Shown piece by piece: positions 8,423 to 17,961 of a stretch of 43,716 nucleotides of DNA. Numbering within the stretch: the first letter of the stretch is position 1; the number at the start of each line of letters is the position of its first letter. A program made the position numbers and the translations under genes. Origin of the DNA: an uncultured Bacteroidota bacterium (GTDB lineage Bacteria > Bacteroidota > Bacteroidia > Bacteroidales > UBA12481); assembly GCA_903919925.1 (NCBI GenBank), contig CAIXKO010000355.1:1-43716 (forward strand). Direction: 5' to 3'. The notes under the pieces were generated by a model that made no database searches, was not told where the DNA came from, and saw only the letters and a list, made by a program, of their open reading frames with translations.

Positions 8423-10567
8423 TTAGTGAATTTCTATTTGTCGGAAGCTTCTGATGGATTTACCATCCACCAATATCTCAGCAATCAATTCGTATTTACC
8501 CGGCAGTGATGGAGTGGTTATCCCGAATTGATAAATCTCCTTTCCATTCATTTTCACTGTTACCGGCTTTTCCATCACATTGAAATTTATATTAATAATG
8601 CCATTATCAGTGAAATACAGCTTCATGTTTGATGAGTAGGTTTGATAGGTATCGTTAATGATGCTTACCGGAACCGTAATAATTTCCTTGGGGTGCAGGC
8701 TACTTTCGAAGTATTTGATCATGATTCCCACCGGGCAAAAGGAAGGAAGAGTATATTTGATAAAATTGGGTTCATAAATCAGATTTTCAACATCAATAAA
8801 ATTATCGCTGGTGCTACCCCGCGGTTCCTCCACCCTCGAACAATTGAGAGCGGCATAGTGTAAAACGGCTGCGTTTTTTCGTGTTTCGCGCCAGAATTCA
8901 GTTTTCATTCCCAGATGCCGGGCATAAATTTCCATTCGCTGGCTATTGGTCAGATTCGCCCCAAATAACTGGGAGTATACATAGTTGGTGAGCTTGGTAG
9001 TTGAACCATCGCGATTGAGCCAGAGCCAGCCATATTCGTTAATCACAGTTGCGTTAGGGTAACGCTTTCCGGAGGGTGCCGGGGTCCACTGGTCCGGACC
9101 ATTCTCGGGCCAGCGCTCCCTTTGGTATGTATATTTCATTATTCCTTCAGCGGGGAGCTTTGCATTCGGATACACAAACTCAATGAAGGTATACGGATGC
9201 ACCTCCTTACAATCACTATCGGAAGCGGGAGTAGCAAAGCCATTGTCCCATGGGCGATTTTGAATATCGAGATGGCGCACTTTATTGATTGCTTCGCCGG
9301 TTCGCAAGGAAAGGGTTTCATTTTGAGCGTCCCACACAATCACCGAAGGATGGTTCCATCGTTCTCTCATCCAGATGGCATACTCCTGTGCGATCTGATC
9401 GGCTGTCTGGGTCATCAGTTCGGGTTTGCCTACCATTTCCCAGATATCGTACTCGTCAAACACCAGTATTCCGATACTGTCGCAGATGTCGTACCAGAAT
9501 TCAGGTGGGAAAAATGTGGTATTCCGCAGGGCATTCCAACTGTTATTCTTAAATCCCTCATATAGCTTTGTTACCCACTTCTTGTTCCATGGCAGCGATT
9601 TGCGAACGGTATCCTCGAAAAAGCGGTTTAAGTCGACATTAGTACCCCGCATAAAATAGGGCTGGTTATTGAGAATCCCCATTCCTGTTGGGGTATCAAA
9701 CCGAAAAGTCCGCATCCCCACCCTTGCCGATTTTGTATCAGATGCGGTGGAAACGGAAAATTCGTATAGAAAGGGATTCTCGGGCGACCATAATACCGCA
9801 TCCTTGATTTTTACCTTAAAATCGATTTTCCACTCATCACCTTCCTTTGTTATGGTTGCGTTTTTTGGACCTCCTTTGGAAACTATTCGTCGGGATTTTA
9901 CTTCGCTAACCTGATAGATCAGCTGTTCCGGCACTTCACTATTTTTGGTTTTCAATCGGGTAACCACCCTCAATTCCTCATTGTTAAGGTCAGGGGCAGT
10001 TTGAATATTAGTGATATACGGATAATTGGAAAGGTTAATAAAAACATCATCATAAATCCCTGGCATATAGAAAAATATCTCCGCATCGTTACCATCGATA
10101 ATGGAGTCGGGCACATTATTAAAGCACCCGGTTTTGATCACAATTTCATTATCCGAATTATTTTTGAGGTACTTTTTGATATCGAATGCCGATACGGTAA
10201 AGTTGTAAGGATTTTCGCCAACCAACTGACCATTGATATACACCCAGGTATGGTAGCGGGCCCTGAGAATGTTCAACTCAGCGATCCCGTATTTCTGATC
10301 ATTGATCCTGAAAGTTTTGCGGTACCAAAAAAGGGTGTCGTTGGTTCTTTTATTGCTTTTAACCAGCATAGGAACGGCCATATCCACGAGTCCGGGCACC
10401 TGAATTTTGCTGGTAAAATGGTCAGGCATTTGTGCATTAAGGCCGGTAACGGCAAAATCCCACTCACCATTGAGTGATACTACACAGCGTTTTTCGGTTT
10501 GGGAAAACATGATGGCAGGGAAAGTTAGTGCCCACAGCAATAAAAACCCTCTGAAATAGTGTATCAT
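8423..10567 (-). CDS. GH2 family glycosidase (beta-galactosidase/beta-glucuronidase-like)
   Basis: The protein is 714 residues from the ATG at 10567. This start gives a clean signal peptide (MIHYFRGFLLLWALTFPAIMFSQ) and a 4-bp gap after the upstream GH78 gene. The frame is open further upstream, but a longer start would overlap that gene. Domain order is GH2 sugar-binding jelly roll (about residues 27-185), immunoglobulin-like domain (about 186-290) and TIM barrel (about 291-610), then a beta-rich tail. The acid/base is predicted as Glu417 in VIVWDAQNE and the nucleophile as Glu511 in VINEYGW, both in the usual GH2 positions. GH2 members act on beta-galactosides, beta-glucuronides, beta-mannosides or alpha-arabinosides, and the sequence does not decide between them. 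Probably periplasmic. Confidence 0.9.
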   Translation of the reverse strand: MIHYFRGFLLLWALTFPAIMFSQTEKRCVVSLNGEWDFAVTGLNAQMPDHFTSKIQVPGLVDMAVPMLVKSNKRTNDTLFWYRKTFRINDQKYGIAELNILRARYHTWVYINGQLVGENPYNFTVSAFDIKKYLKNNSDNEIVIKTGCFNNVPDSIIDGNDAEIFFYMPGIYDDVFINLSNYPYITNIQTAPDLNNEELRVVTRLKTKNSEVPEQLIYQVSEVKSRRIVSKGGPKNATITKEGDEWKIDFKVKIKDAVLWSPENPFLYEFSVSTASDTKSARVGMRTFRFDTPTGMGILNNQPYFMRGTNVDLNRFFEDTVRKSLPWNKKWVTKLYEGFKNNSWNALRNTTFFPPEFWYDICDSIGILVFDEYDIWEMVGKPELMTQTADQIAQEYAIWMRERWNHPSVIVWDAQNETLSLRTGEAINKVRHLDIQNRPWDNGFATPASDSDCKEVHPYTFIEFVYPNAKLPAEGIMKYTYQRERWPENGPDQWTPAPSGKRYPNATVINEYGWLWLNRDGSTTKLTNYVYSQLFGANLTNSQRMEIYARHLGMKTEFWRETRKNAAVLHYAALNCSRVEEPRGSTSDNFIDVENLIYEPNFIKYTLPSFCPVGIMIKYFESSLHPKEIITVPVSIINDTYQTYSSNMKLYFTDNGIININFNVMEKPVTVKMNGKEIYQFGITTPSLPGKYELIAEILVDGKSIRSFRQIEIH

Positions 10568-10571
10568 TTTT

Positions 10572-13313
10572 TTAATTGAGCTTGATCGATGATGAAAACT
10601 CATAATTCCCAGATCCGATTTCATAAATGGCCAAGTTGTTTTCGATCCGGCTGAACTTGATTCCGGTGGATTTTTCAATATTTCTGCCTGATTCCAAAAT
10701 CGATGCAGGATCATTGGTGGGAATGTAAATTGTAGCAGCAGAATTTGGCGGTACAGTTACCTTCCAGATAAATCTTCCGGTTTCCAGTTTCCATTCACTT
10801 TTAATCAACCCATAAAGCGATTGGAAAGAGGCATTCACCCATTTCAGATCTCCAACCGGTTCAGGGCGCATGATGATATGTTTAAACCCGGGTTGATCAG
10901 GATCATAAGCAATTCCTCCAAGAGTTTGGTACATCCAGGCGCCCAGATATCCGGCTAAAATCGTTTGACTCTGCCCGTTCATGCCAGGAGTTTGGGTATC
11001 GCAATCCCAACGTTCCCAAATGGAGGTGCCTCCCTTTTCTACCATGTAACCCCAGCCCGGACGCGTAGTTTGGGTAAGAATGGTATAAGCAACATCTGAT
11101 CTGCCAATATGCGTAAGTGCCTGCATCAGCCATTTAACGCCCGGGCAACCAACAGTTAAATGACCATTATGTTCCACCAGAATATTATGAACCAGCCGGT
11201 CGGCAACCTTTTGCTTGTATTTATCCGGTACCAGGCCGAATTCAATGGCGATAGCATAAGCAGCCTGAGTATTATTAAGATAGATACCCGTTAATGTATC
11301 TAAAAAGGTTTTGTTGAATGCTTTTTCAACCTTTTGTGCAGCAGCGCCAAAATATTGGGCATCATCTGTTTGGTTCAAAAAATTTGCCGTTTTCTCAACC
11401 ATCCTCATATTGTAATAATAATAAGCGGTTGAGAGCAGATCCCTTGAGGTGGCACCAAAGGGTGGAGCAACTTTCTCATCCATGGTATAAGCATCTACCC
11501 AATCGGCATAGGTTCCTTTGCGGTAAATAAAATCGGGATCGAGGTTTTTCTCCAGAAAAAGCACCCAGCGCTTCATCATCGGGTAGTTTTCCTCCAGAAT
11601 CCGCGGGTTTCCGTACATTTTATAATTCGACCAGGGCGTAGTGGTAACCACCGACGGCCAGCAGGGGTCTGTTGTTGGCCAGTGCCAGATTGATCCTGCC
11701 TCCGATATACAACCATTCTCCCGCTGATCCGCCCGGGCCTCTGCGAGAAAGCTCTCGTAAAATGCCGCCACGTTGTACAGGTATCCTTCCGTTTCCGAGG
11801 TCATCTCGGAAACGCTCATCCAGGCCTGCCGCTCATCCCGGTCGGGATCCATCGGAACACCACGTTCCTGCATTCGCACACTCCGGACCATATTGGCGTA
11901 AATCTTTTTTACCAGCTCGTTGGAGCATGAAAAATCGCCCACTTTGGTCAGATCGGAGTGAACAACAAAAAATTCGATATCCTCTTTTTTCAATACCCCC
12001 GGCCATCCGGTAATTCCGGCGTACCTCAATCCCTGCCCTCTGAAACGGGGCGCCCACACTTCAGTTCCCTCTCCTTTAAGTGTATAAATATCGGTGGATA
12101 ATGCGCTGCGATTGAAAGCCATCGTCACGTTACCTGTTGAATCGATGTCGAAAGTGGTCCGGATCACTACCTTGGTTCCCTTGGGTCCTTTTACCCTGAT
12201 CCGGCACATCCCGTAAAGGTTTTGTCCAAAATCAACTACATAACCTCCAGATGAAGACCGGTAAATGGAAACGGGCTTAATGGTTTCAATCACCCTCATG
12301 GGCTCGTGCATCTGGGCCATGAGCTTGCCTTCAGGAGCTTTAACCAGCTGGACGGGTTGCCAATCAGAGTCGTTAAACCCTGCCTGATCCCAGCCTTTCT
12401 GCTCCATGTTAGCATCATATTCTTCGCCGTCGAACTCGCTATTGGAACGAATAGGGCCCTGGTCGGTAATTTTCCAATTCTGATCACTTACTATCAGTTC
12501 TGAGGTTCCATCTGTGTATTTAACCTGCATTTGAAACAGCAATTTTGGGAATCCAAAACTGGGTGTTTCAACAGGAATTCGAACGCGGGGAGAAAAGAAC
12601 CGGCCGTTGCCCAAAATGACTCCGATTGCATTCTTGCCCCTTTGTATAAACCTGGTAACATCGTGCGTAACATACATCACCCGCTCTTTATAATAGGAAT
12701 GGGTAGGATCCATGATACGATTGTCCACCTTGCTTCCATTTAAGTAAAGTTCGGAAAAGCCCAGGCCGCATAGGAAAACCGTTGCCGATTTTATGGTTTT
12801 CTCCATGCTGATTTCACATCGAACCATACGGGCAGGCAGTCTTCTGCGATCATCTGCCGGCTCAGTATAATTCACATCCAATCCAATCCATTTCGCTTTC
12901 CAATCATCCGGGTTGAGCAGGCCCATTTGCCAACTGGAAACGGAACTCCACATTGACGGTCTACAAATGTAGTCCCATACCCGAACCTGCCAAAAATACT
13001 TTTCGCCCGACTGCAACGGTTCTCCAGCATAAACGTGGTGCAACGATTCGGTTGATAATATCTTGCCGGATTTCCATACCAGGTAGTTACCACTAAATAT
13101 TGGGGAGTCTTTTGCAACACGGATTTCGTATGCCGACTGACGGGATTTCCGCTCTGAATCTGAAATTTGCCAACTTAGCCGGGGTTGTTTGGAATCGATC
13201 CCTACCGGACATTTTAAAAACTCCGTTAAAAGATTGGTTACCTGAATCTGAGCCTGCACTGGCAGGCAAAAGATTAAAAACCAACCCAGAAAAAATATCC
13301 TGAATACTTTCAT
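10572..13313 (-). CDS. GH78 alpha-L-rhamnosidase
   Basis: The protein is 913 residues with a signal peptide ending LPVQAQ (about residue 22). Its layout is that of the bacterial alpha-L-rhamnosidases: N-terminal fibronectin/Ig-like domain (about 25-135), beta-sandwich sugar-binding domains (about 140-450), (alpha/alpha)6 catalytic domain (about 460-810) and a C-terminal beta domain. The signature PMDPDRDERQAW carries the predicted general acid Glu494, and GGTSIWERWD carries Glu767, equivalent to the catalytic base. The normally conserved GWxGD stretch after the first motif reads AWMSV here, so Val501 stands where an Asp usually binds the sugar. It would release terminal L-rhamnose in the periplasm. 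It is 33 bp downstream of the zinc dehydrogenase gene and 4 bp upstream of the GH2 gene. Confidence 0.92.
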   Translation of the reverse strand: MKVFRIFFLGWFLIFCLPVQAQIQVTNLLTEFLKCPVGIDSKQPRLSWQISDSERKSRQSAYEIRVAKDSPIFSGNYLVWKSGKILSTESLHHVYAGEPLQSGEKYFWQVRVWDYICRPSMWSSVSSWQMGLLNPDDWKAKWIGLDVNYTEPADDRRRLPARMVRCEISMEKTIKSATVFLCGLGFSELYLNGSKVDNRIMDPTHSYYKERVMYVTHDVTRFIQRGKNAIGVILGNGRFFSPRVRIPVETPSFGFPKLLFQMQVKYTDGTSELIVSDQNWKITDQGPIRSNSEFDGEEYDANMEQKGWDQAGFNDSDWQPVQLVKAPEGKLMAQMHEPMRVIETIKPVSIYRSSSGGYVVDFGQNLYGMCRIRVKGPKGTKVVIRTTFDIDSTGNVTMAFNRSALSTDIYTLKGEGTEVWAPRFRGQGLRYAGITGWPGVLKKEDIEFFVVHSDLTKVGDFSCSNELVKKIYANMVRSVRMQERGVPMDPDRDERQAWMSVSEMTSETEGYLYNVAAFYESFLAEARADQRENGCISEAGSIWHWPTTDPCWPSVVTTTPWSNYKMYGNPRILEENYPMMKRWVLFLEKNLDPDFIYRKGTYADWVDAYTMDEKVAPPFGATSRDLLSTAYYYYNMRMVEKTANFLNQTDDAQYFGAAAQKVEKAFNKTFLDTLTGIYLNNTQAAYAIAIEFGLVPDKYKQKVADRLVHNILVEHNGHLTVGCPGVKWLMQALTHIGRSDVAYTILTQTTRPGWGYMVEKGGTSIWERWDCDTQTPGMNGQSQTILAGYLGAWMYQTLGGIAYDPDQPGFKHIIMRPEPVGDLKWVNASFQSLYGLIKSEWKLETGRFIWKVTVPPNSAATIYIPTNDPASILESGRNIEKSTGIKFSRIENNLAIYEIGSGNYEFSSSIKLN

Positions 13314-13346
13314 TTTATGGTTCCGGCCTTTGCTGACATTTTCTGT

Positions 13347-14387
13347 TTAATCAAAATCAATCATCGCCTTCATCACTCCATCGGAATAGCCTGCCACCAA
13401 ATCGAAAGCCTCCTTTGTCTTTTCAAATCTGAAACGGTGGGTTGCCATTTTACTGATATCAATTTTCTTTTGTTCCAGCAATTCCATTGCTTCTCCAACG
13501 GCATTATTTTGCCGGCGAACATTTTGAATACAAATTTCCTTGTGCCGTAGCAAGTCAACCGGGAACGACCACCTGTTGAACTCAGGAATGCCAATAATCA
13601 TCAGCTTTCCACCCGGTTTAATCAATTCAATGGCCTGATCGGCGGCTTCCTGCTGTCCGCAGCATTCAAAAACCACATCCAAAAGTTGGGGCTCGTGTGC
13701 TTTAATCAGTTCAACCACATTGCTTTGGGTAGGATTTCCCGTCCAGGCGGCTCCGCATGATTTTGCGATGTCCAGCCTTTCATCAATCTTATCGGTGACA
13801 TAAACCTTTCCGGCCCCTTTCTGCAAGGCGGGTAGTAGCACACTCATGCCAATCGGTCCGAATCCTAGAATTCCAACCTTTTTATTTTTTAAATCCATTT
13901 GGGCGAGCCTCACCGCATAAACCCCGATTGACAGAGGCTCCACTATAGCAGCATCATCGTACGACAACGATTCGGCAATCGGCACGCAATTGGCTTCAGG
14001 CATTACAATATATTCGGAAAGGCAACCATCGGCCTGTGCGGGACAACCCAGAAATTTCAGGTTGCGGCAGGTATGATGACGGCCCTGAAGGCACTGATCA
14101 CATACATAGCAAGGCATGGCAGGTTCAATGGCAACACGCTGACCAATTTTCAATGATTTCACCTTGTCTCCCACAGCCGCAACTTCTCCGGCGCCCTCAT
14201 GACCCACCGGGAAAGGGTATTTCACCACCTGGCTGCCAATTTTCCCTGAGGAGTAATAATGGATATCGGACCCGCAAACGCCAACCACTTTCATCCTGAC
14301 CAGTACGTCTGTGTCATTTTTAATTTCAGGCATTGGCTTTTCCATCATTTCCATCTGCCGGATGCCGGTTAGAACCATCGTTTTCAT
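13347..14387 (-). CDS. zinc-dependent alcohol/polyol dehydrogenase (sorbitol/L-iditol dehydrogenase-like, MDR family)
   Basis: This 346-residue cytoplasmic protein has no signal peptide. It is a full-length medium-chain dehydrogenase. Catalytic zinc ligands are visible as Cys38 (GVCGSDIHYY), His63-Glu64 (VGHEGAGEV) and Glu150 (IVEPLSIG). The structural zinc lobe has Cys93, Cys96, Cys99 and Cys107. The NAD(P) Rossmann motif is GILGFGPIG (about 172-180), and the Asp in VTDKIDERL favours NAD over NADP. The SDIHYY context is the polyol-dehydrogenase type. It lies 13 bp after the URO-D-like gene and before a GH78 gene, so it probably oxidises a sugar or sugar alcohol formed from the polysaccharide. 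The substrate is unknown. Confidence 0.92.
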   Translation of the reverse strand: MKTMVLTGIRQMEMMEKPMPEIKNDTDVLVRMKVVGVCGSDIHYYSSGKIGSQVVKYPFPVGHEGAGEVAAVGDKVKSLKIGQRVAIEPAMPCYVCDQCLQGRHHTCRNLKFLGCPAQADGCLSEYIVMPEANCVPIAESLSYDDAAIVEPLSIGVYAVRLAQMDLKNKKVGILGFGPIGMSVLLPALQKGAGKVYVTDKIDERLDIAKSCGAAWTGNPTQSNVVELIKAHEPQLLDVVFECCGQQEAADQAIELIKPGGKLMIIGIPEFNRWSFPVDLLRHKEICIQNVRRQNNAVGEAMELLEQKKIDISKMATHRFRFEKTKEAFDLVAGYSDGVMKAMIDFD

Positions 14388-14400
14388 AAATTCTTAACGG

Positions 14401-15534
14401 TTAAAAGAGTTTCGACATATTGATTTCGCCTGTATCTTTACCTGATGTTGCAGACAGGATTGCCTCATCAATTTCCTCCGCCAGGCTGCCGGCGGTTTTA
14501 TATAGGGCAATAATATTTTCGATAGGGGTTCCTACCTGAATGGCATGTGATGGTCCCAGAAAAAGCCCCCCCTTTGGGAATAGCTGTTTGCGGCGCTCCA
14601 CCTCCTTTGCTACATCACCGGCACTGCCAAATGCAAGCGTACTTTGCACACACACACTTCCACAAAAGGTTAGATTATCACCAAATTCGTGTTTTAATAC
14701 GGCGATGTCCATGTCCGGATTGGTTGGCTGCACCACATCGTACACATCTAACCCTAAATTAATTAGCCTGGGCAAAAAAGCTCTGGCACAGCCACATATA
14801 TGCATCATGGTTCTGGCACCGTAGGAGTGAACCATATCAAAATACTTTCTGAACTTAGGAGCAAAATGCTTATCAAAGACATCAAAACCAATCACCTGCG
14901 AATACTGGGTTCCCAGATCTTCACCGATATGGGTAAAGTCTATCAGCCCCCCAGCTGCGTGAAGTACACGCTCGTGCATATGGTAATAAAAGTTAAAGCG
15001 GGCTTCCATGATTTCCATATAAACAGGGTCATCGGTTATCAAATCAATCAGTACCTGTTCGGTTCCCCTTGCCCTGGCGATGCTGTTAATAAAGTCCATA
15101 TCGCCGGCAGTACCAAAACATACTGCATAGCCCTGGTCCGAAATTTCCAGGCATTGCTGCCTGATTGTTGAATAATCGAACCAGTCGGCAGTTGGGAAAT
15201 GCGATCGGTCGAGGGCACTGATTTCATGGATATTTGAAAATGGCAGATAACAGGCTTCCAAATACTTACCCCCTTCAAACTCGGCATATTTATATCGTTC
15301 GCCCCAGTAGCCTTCAATACTGCCATCAGGAAACTTACGGAGTTCCGGACCCACGTAAACCGGCTCGGCATACCTAAAATCATCTCCGATAACGCGTAAC
15401 AGCTGTTCCATATTTGTAAGACCAAAATGATTCATAATCAATTGGTTGATCTCTGGAGTTCCTTCATGCTTAACCGGAATCCTATCGAATCCGGTTCTAT
15501 TAAAGGCGCCCGAAACTCTATCACGTGAATTCAT
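14401..15534 (-). CDS. URO-D superfamily protein, probable zinc methyltransferase-like enzyme
   Basis: The protein is 377 residues from the ATG at 15534. A TTG at 15552 would add six residues, but the N-terminus MNSRDRVSGAFNRTGFDRIPV matches the usual start of the family, so the ATG is preferred. There is no signal peptide, so it is cytoplasmic. It is TIM-barrel shaped and belongs to the uroporphyrinogen-decarboxylase superfamily, which includes the corrinoid methyltransferases MtaA/MtbA. It keeps a His245-x-Cys247 pair (MMHICG) as in the zinc site of those methyltransferases, which true HemE lacks. Near the C-terminus, where they carry a Cys, it has GPSHAIQ (His330). A haem role is unlikely among glycosidase genes. 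Methyl-group transfer from an O-methylated sugar is a reasonable but untested idea. Confidence 0.85.
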   Translation of the reverse strand: MNSRDRVSGAFNRTGFDRIPVKHEGTPEINQLIMNHFGLTNMEQLLRVIGDDFRYAEPVYVGPELRKFPDGSIEGYWGERYKYAEFEGGKYLEACYLPFSNIHEISALDRSHFPTADWFDYSTIRQQCLEISDQGYAVCFGTAGDMDFINSIARARGTEQVLIDLITDDPVYMEIMEARFNFYYHMHERVLHAAGGLIDFTHIGEDLGTQYSQVIGFDVFDKHFAPKFRKYFDMVHSYGARTMMHICGCARAFLPRLINLGLDVYDVVQPTNPDMDIAVLKHEFGDNLTFCGSVCVQSTLAFGSAGDVAKEVERRKQLFPKGGLFLGPSHAIQVGTPIENIIALYKTAGSLAEEIDEAILSATSGKDTGEINMSKLF

Positions 15535-15558
15535 GGCCGATATAATTTTCAACTTATG

Positions 15559-17913
15559 TCAGATTTCCCTGATTATGAGAACCAGCTTGTCTTTAACCAA
15601 AACGCTTCCCTTTTTCGAAGCCTTCATTTCCACCGGTATGTTAACGGTTATGGGTTCCGGGGTTATAATGGTATATTCTATTTTGCCATCCATCTTTTTC
15701 CAGTTTACCCGGATGATCCCGCCATCGGGAAGAGGCATTTTACCTTCTGCGCTATCCAGGTCTCCAGGTGAAATGATCAGGTCGAAGGCATTTTTCTTTT
15801 GATCAAAACGGTGCTGTAATCCAAGAATATAGGTCGACAATTGCCAGGTAGGGCTGCCGGCCCACTGATGGCAATTTGACCAGCGGGTATCAAAAACTTC
15901 CACCCAGGTTGTTCGTCCGTCCTCCAGTGCCCAACCCCAGCATTTCCGGAACTGATCGAGCACAAAGGCGGTTTCCCCCTTTTCGATAAGCACCTTGAAA
16001 GCGAATTGCGAAAAATACGGGGTAATGAGCTGGGGGTTATTTGCAGAAGGGTCACTCAGGCGCGGAGCCATCGGATTATTTGGGAAACAGTTCAATATAT
16101 GCTTTTTCATAAAAGCAACGGCTTCCGGTTGATTTGCTGCCGGAATAAACCCTGCCAACATGCCCAATGTGGTCCGGTGATAGCCTATACTATCCCAATT
16201 ATAACGGCCCGAAACACTATTTTTCAGGAACCAGGAATTAATGAGGGTATAAATGGTTTGGCTCAACTTTTTATACTCTGAAATCCTGTCATTTTTATTG
16301 ATCAGCTCACACCAATTGATCATTCCCTGCAATGCCAGATAATAATGGAGGTTCAAACCCATATCGGCAGATTCCGGATTGGGAACATAGCCCCAGTCGA
16401 TAAACGCCCAGCCAGCCTCATAACCAATACCCCATTCGTTAAAGTAGCGTTGGAAGGAGGCAATATTTTTCTCTGCTGCAGGAAATAGTTCTACCAGCAG
16501 CGATTTGTCGCCGGACAACCTGAAATAATTGAGACAAGCCGGAACCCACTGGGCCGAGAATGACGAAAGATAACCTTCGCCCCCGGGACATAAACCAGCC
16601 ACCATGCCATCGGACCGGGCACATTGGGCACTTTGGACGAGCCCCCTTCGACAAATACTAATATCGGAATACCCGGCAGCACCTATCCGCATGCCAACTC
16701 CCATATCGCCTAGCCATTGCCCCCTTTCCCTGGTAGGATTATCGACCAGGGCATCTTCAGAACAAGACCGGAATGTTTCGATGCCGGTCTTCCATATCTT
16801 ATTCAGCAATTGATCATTACAATTAAAATCGCCTTCGGGCTGGTCAAAATAGGTACGCTGAATGAACTTTTCTTCAACAAACTTAATTTTGGATACCGGA
16901 GCCAGAACGTGCACTTCCACAAAACGTCCGCCTTTCGGATTTAAAGGAAAGAACTCTTGCCTGCCACCCCGGGCTACAAAATGATCCATATTACGGGAAT
17001 CACTTGCAGACAGGGTGATCCACGGGACCACGCGTCCATGGCTCAGCGACTCACACCAGGCAAATTCAACCACGGCACCTGCGGGCAGGTCGATTACGAA
17101 TTTTGGGCGTGAAAGCATGACAAATCCAAGATCGTACCGTTTCCATATTCCCTGGGGAGGAATTTTATCGCATGCCAGGTCGCGCAGAAAAAAGCGGGCC
17201 GAAGGATTATCCTTTTCATAACCATATATTTCGGCCAGATTCCCTTCCGCCATCACCTTTGGGGTGAGTTCCAATGCCTTTACATTGCCGATTTTCGATC
17301 GGGAAAAAGTTCCCAATTCACGTTTCACCTCCACCGGCTTTTTCCACTTCGAGTCATCAAAATTCAAAGTTTGCCAGTTTTCAGGCAATTTCCGTGTATC
17401 CACCCATTCTACCCATCCCAACTGGGCATTTATCCTGAATCCGGTGCGCTCAAATCCTGGCAACTGTTCACATTTCCAGACAATTGGAACCTCGGTTTCC
17501 TGCGAAAATATGGTGCAGTACAAAAAGGGCGGAATCACCTTGAGCATCCGGGTTTCAATGCCCTCATGGTGTACCTGAATGGCAATCAGATGATTCCCTT
17601 TTGTCAGCATTACTTTCTTAGACTGGTATTCGGGATAGGCTGCAGTATAACGATCGGGGCCTTCATAAAAATACTTCCCATCGAGCCATACCACATACCA
17701 CGATGCACCGGAAAGTTGAATATCGACAATTTTATCGCTGCTGATACTGAATGAGCCCCGGAAAGCGACATGAGTATCCGGAGGGGTTGAATCAACCGAT
17801 TGCCAAATCAGTGTTGGAAGTTCCCGTTTTACCTGAGCCGAAGCAGCATACCAGGAAACCTGAAAAGAAATCAGAATCAGACAGGCTAAGAAAAAAGAAA
17901 GAATCTTGTTCAT
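15559..17913 (-). CDS. GH78-like alpha-L-rhamnosidase-type six-hairpin glycosidase
   Basis: The protein is 784 residues with a signal peptide ending YAASAQ (about residue 27). Residues of about 30-360 are beta-sandwich domains; the catalytic (alpha/alpha)6 domain spans about 365-710. The key motif DNPTRERGQWLGD holds Glu396 (predicted general acid) and Asp403, matching the DERxGWxGD signature of GH78. A second motif, TTWVEVFDTRW, supplies the Glu that corresponds to the base in IWERW. It is clearly diverged from the other GH78 protein in this window (10572-13313) and is not a recent duplicate. It lies 48 bp downstream of a TIM-barrel lipoprotein and 24 bp upstream of the URO-D-like gene. Rhamnosidase activity is likely, but related six-hairpin proteins can act on other alpha-L sugars. 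Confidence 0.85.
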   Translation of the reverse strand: MNKILSFFLACLILISFQVSWYAASAQVKRELPTLIWQSVDSTPPDTHVAFRGSFSISSDKIVDIQLSGASWYVVWLDGKYFYEGPDRYTAAYPEYQSKKVMLTKGNHLIAIQVHHEGIETRMLKVIPPFLYCTIFSQETEVPIVWKCEQLPGFERTGFRINAQLGWVEWVDTRKLPENWQTLNFDDSKWKKPVEVKRELGTFSRSKIGNVKALELTPKVMAEGNLAEIYGYEKDNPSARFFLRDLACDKIPPQGIWKRYDLGFVMLSRPKFVIDLPAGAVVEFAWCESLSHGRVVPWITLSASDSRNMDHFVARGGRQEFFPLNPKGGRFVEVHVLAPVSKIKFVEEKFIQRTYFDQPEGDFNCNDQLLNKIWKTGIETFRSCSEDALVDNPTRERGQWLGDMGVGMRIGAAGYSDISICRRGLVQSAQCARSDGMVAGLCPGGEGYLSSFSAQWVPACLNYFRLSGDKSLLVELFPAAEKNIASFQRYFNEWGIGYEAGWAFIDWGYVPNPESADMGLNLHYYLALQGMINWCELINKNDRISEYKKLSQTIYTLINSWFLKNSVSGRYNWDSIGYHRTTLGMLAGFIPAANQPEAVAFMKKHILNCFPNNPMAPRLSDPSANNPQLITPYFSQFAFKVLIEKGETAFVLDQFRKCWGWALEDGRTTWVEVFDTRWSNCHQWAGSPTWQLSTYILGLQHRFDQKKNAFDLIISPGDLDSAEGKMPLPDGGIIRVNWKKMDGKIEYTIITPEPITVNIPVEMKASKKGSVLVKDKLVLIIREI

Positions 17914-17961
17914 ATCGAATGGTAATGAATTAAAACAGCAACCCTATTTTACAAGGTCCCC

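Noticed and set aside
10001-10477. 158-codon plus-strand open frame
   Set aside because: It is antisense to the GH2 gene. The length is explained by codon bias of the true frame.
10568-10714. longer N-terminus for the GH2 protein
   Set aside because: It would overlap the GH78 gene by 143 bp and bury the signal peptide behind 49 residues. The ATG at 10567 is preferred.
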